Made by a program: the position numbers and the translations under genes
The notes under the pieces: model-generated
Seen by the model: the letters and a program-made list of their open reading frames with translations, nothing else
Told to the model about the DNA's origin: nothing
The model's database searches: none
In this document: piece by piece, positions 6,581 through 7,721 of the stretch
Layout: the number at the start of each line of letters is the position of its first letter
Position numbering within the stretch: the stretch's first letter is position 1
Assembly: GCA_949287785.1 (NCBI GenBank)
Contig: CASEHR010000036.1
Location: forward strand, 1-7,721
Source of the DNA: an uncultured Bacillota bacterium
GTDB taxonomy: Bacteria; Bacillota_I; Bacilli_A; Erysipelotrichales; Erysipelotrichaceae
DNA: 7,721 bases
Direction of reading: 5' to 3'

Positions 6581-7264
6581 ATGAAACACGGAAAGAATTA
6601 TATGAACTCACTAGCTAAGATCGAAAAAGGTAAAGCTTATGCAGCTGGTGATGCAGTAAAATTAGTCAAAGAAACAAATACAGCTAAATTCGATGCGACT
6701 GTTGAAGTCTCATTCAAATTGAATGTTGACCCAAGACATGCTGATCAGCAGATCAGAGGTGCCATGGTATTGCCAAACGGTACCGGTAGATCACAAAGAG
6801 TCTTAGTCATCACACAGGGTGCTAAGGAAGAAGAGGCTAAAAATGCCGGTGCTGATCATGTCGGCGGTAAAGAGATCTTAGAAGAGATCAAAAAGGGTTG
6901 GTTCGATTTCGACGTTATCGTAGCTACACCGGATATGATGGGTGAATTGGGTAAATTAGGTAAGATCTTAGGTCCTAAAGGTCTTATGCCAAACCCAAAG
7001 ACAGGTACTGTTACGATGAATGTTGCTCAGGCGATCGAAGAGATCAAAAAAGGTAAAGTTGAATACCGTGTCGATAAAGAAGGTAATATCAACTGTCTCA
7101 TCGGTAAATGCTCATTCAGCGATGATGCTTTGGTCGAAAACTATAAAGCATTATACGGAGCTATCGCCAAAGCGAGACCGGCAGCAGTCAAAGGTACTTA
7201 TATCCAGAACATCGTCATGTCAAGCACGATGGGTCCGGGTGTCAAAGTTGCCGCTGAACAATAG
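6581..7264 (+). CDS. rplA: 50S ribosomal protein L1
   Basis: This 227-residue protein forms the mobile L1 stalk that helps deacylated tRNA leave the ribosome, and it commonly represses translation of its own operon. Domain I is made of the two ends (about 1-65 and 160-227) and domain II the middle (about 66-158). Clear signatures are DPRHADQQIRGAMVLPNGTG (50-69), FDFDVIVATPDMM (108-120), KLGKILGPKGLMPNPKTGTV (125-144), GKVEYRVDKEGNI (158-170) and TMGPG (216-220). The length matches the family. AGGAGGG at 6567-6573, seven bases before the ATG, supports the start. Codon choice (GGT, GCT, TTA) is that of a highly expressed gene. A terminator follows within six bases, so rplJ-rplL are not part of this operon in the window. 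Confidence 0.97.
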   Translation: MKHGKNYMNSLAKIEKGKAYAAGDAVKLVKETNTAKFDATVEVSFKLNVDPRHADQQIRGAMVLPNGTGRSQRVLVITQGAKEEEAKNAGADHVGGKEILEEIKKGWFDFDVIVATPDMMGELGKLGKILGPKGLMPNPKTGTVTMNVAQAIEEIKKGKVEYRVDKEGNINCLIGKCSFSDDALVENYKALYGAIAKARPAAVKGTYIQNIVMSSTMGPGVKVAAEQ

Positions 7265-7269
7265 TCTTC

Positions 7270-7292
7270 AAAAGAGCCGCAAGGCTCTTTTT
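7270..7292 (+). terminator. intrinsic terminator after rplA
   Basis: AAAAGAGCC (7270-7278) pairs with GGCTCTTTT (7283-7291) around a GCAA tetraloop of the GNRA type, and the 3' arm merges with a TTTTT run (7288-7292). It begins six bases after the rplA stop and should end the ribosomal operon efficiently. Confidence 0.9.
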
Positions 7293-7316
7293 GCATGCCG
7301 TAAAGAAAGTTGAGTT

Positions 7317-7336
7317 TTATCAAAGTGGTTTGATAA
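7317..7336 (+). promoter_or_regulatory. operator-like interrupted palindrome
   Basis: TTATCAAAGTGGTTTGATAA is a perfect 8+8 bp inverted repeat with a four-base centre. Its centre is about 35 bases before the predicted transcript start of the downstream ATPase gene, covering the place of the -35 box. That is a common position for a dimeric DNA-binding regulator. No T-run follows, so it is not a second terminator. The binding protein is unknown. Confidence 0.5.
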
Positions 7337-7348
7337 GATCATATGCGT

Positions 7349-7354
7349 TATAAT
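7349..7354 (+). promoter_or_regulatory. -10 box of the HerA-like ATPase gene
   Basis: TATAAT matches the consensus exactly, giving a start near 7361 and a short leader containing the ribosome site AGGAAAGGA. No good -35 box lies 16-18 bases upstream (TGGTTT at 7326-7331 is poor). The only TTGATA, at 7330-7335, is too close with a 13-base spacer. The promoter may therefore depend on an activator. Confidence 0.55.
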
Positions 7355-7381
7355 TTAGCGGTACAGGAAAGGATTTATACC

Positions 7382-7721
7382 ATGATCAAAGATAATAAGA
7401 TCTGCTTTGCCAAAGCGGGCAAAGACCTTGAAAGAGAAATCTATCTTTTGCCAGATAAGGCTAATCGTCATGGCTTTATCTGCGGTGCTACCGGTACCGG
7501 TAAGACGATCACTTTAAAAGTACTTGCGGAATCGTTTGCTAAACTTCAGGTTCCGGTCTTTCTGGCTGATGTCAAAGGGGACTTGTCGGGCATGATATGC
7601 GAAGGTACCGACAGTGAGGACATGATCGAAAGAAAGAGACGGTTTAAGATCGAAGACAGTTTTGCTTATGAGCGTTACTCTGTTAATTTCTTCGATATCT
7701 TCCAAAAAGGCGGCATACCTT
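7382..7721 (+). CDS. HerA-like DUF853-family ATPase, 5' part only
   Basis: The first 113 codons of a P-loop ATPase run off the right edge. Walker A is GATGTGKT (35-42), followed by the stretch VPVFLADVKGDLSG (57-70) and VNFFDIFQKGGIP (101-113), which match the helicase HerA-like C-terminal/DUF853 family (E. coli YjgR is a member). Proteins of this family are normally around 500 residues; their cellular role is poorly defined, and they resemble the HerA/FtsK group of ring-shaped DNA translocases. No signal peptide or membrane segment is seen in this part. The ATG at 7382 is preceded by AGGAAAGGA (about 7366-7372), nine bases away. The gene has its own promoter region after the rplA terminator, so it is not part of the ribosomal operon. 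Confidence 0.85.
   Translation, partial: MIKDNKICFAKAGKDLEREIYLLPDKANRHGFICGATGTGKTITLKVLAESFAKLQVPVFLADVKGDLSGMICEGTDSEDMIERKRRFKIEDSFAYERYSVNFFDIFQKGGIP

Noticed and set aside
7020..7313. Plus-strand open frame overlapping the end of rplA
   Set aside because: It is out of frame with a clear L1 gene, runs through the rplA terminator and its product is low-complexity and basic.
1..7721. Search for mobile elements, CRISPR arrays, tRNAs, phage genes or a defence island
   Set aside because: No transposase, terminal inverted repeats, regularly spaced repeats or tRNA-like folds were seen; the HerA-like ATPase is a DUF853 type and its visible neighbours are not defence genes.

Overview
The window is a chromosomal stretch of a low-to-mid-GC Bacillota-type bacterium. 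The best guess is a relative of the Erysipelotrichia/Mollicutes branch. Supporting signs are strong AGGAGG ribosome sites, the order rpmG-secE-nusG-rplK-rplA, and an L11 protein whose proline-rich N-terminal linker is about four residues shorter than the Bacillus/E. coli form; I recall that shortening from Mollicutes-like sequences. TGA ends hflX as a stop and all tryptophans are TGG, so the genetic code is standard. The affiliation is inference from gene content, not from a database search.

Layout, all genes on the + strand. (1) 1-3789: a multidrug-exporter type operon, made of the 3' end of a MarR-family regulator followed by two overlapping ABC exporter half-transporter genes. The two proteins look like a heterodimer with one degenerate and one complete ATP site. 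(2) 3836-5041: an HflX-family GTPase with an unusual ribosome-facing segment, followed by a weak terminator. (3) 5042-7292: a translation/secretion/transcription-elongation operon, rpmG (L33, GTG start, zinc-ribbon form), secE, nusG, rplK (L11) and rplA (L1). It has its own promoter, a hairpin at the predicted mRNA 5' end, a structured leader before rplK that looks like an L1 autoregulatory site, and a clear intrinsic terminator after rplA. (4) 7293-7721: a regulatory region with a perfect 8+8 bp interrupted palindrome and a consensus -10 box, then the 5' end of a HerA-like (DUF853 family) P-loop ATPase that runs off the window.

The genes fall into independent units. The MarR protein probably controls its own operon with the exporter pair. 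HflX and the ribosomal operon serve ribosome function, with L1 probably feeding back on rplKA translation. The HerA-like ATPase appears to be separately and possibly inducibly controlled.

I found no mobile element, CRISPR array, tRNA or rRNA, and no clearly new multi-gene system. The most unusual signals are the roughly 4.6-fold excess of GATC tetramers produced by a codon-junction preference, the operator-like palindrome before the HerA-like gene, the hairpin at the rpmG transcript start, and the divergent HflX loop. No intergenic stretch exceeds about 120 bases.
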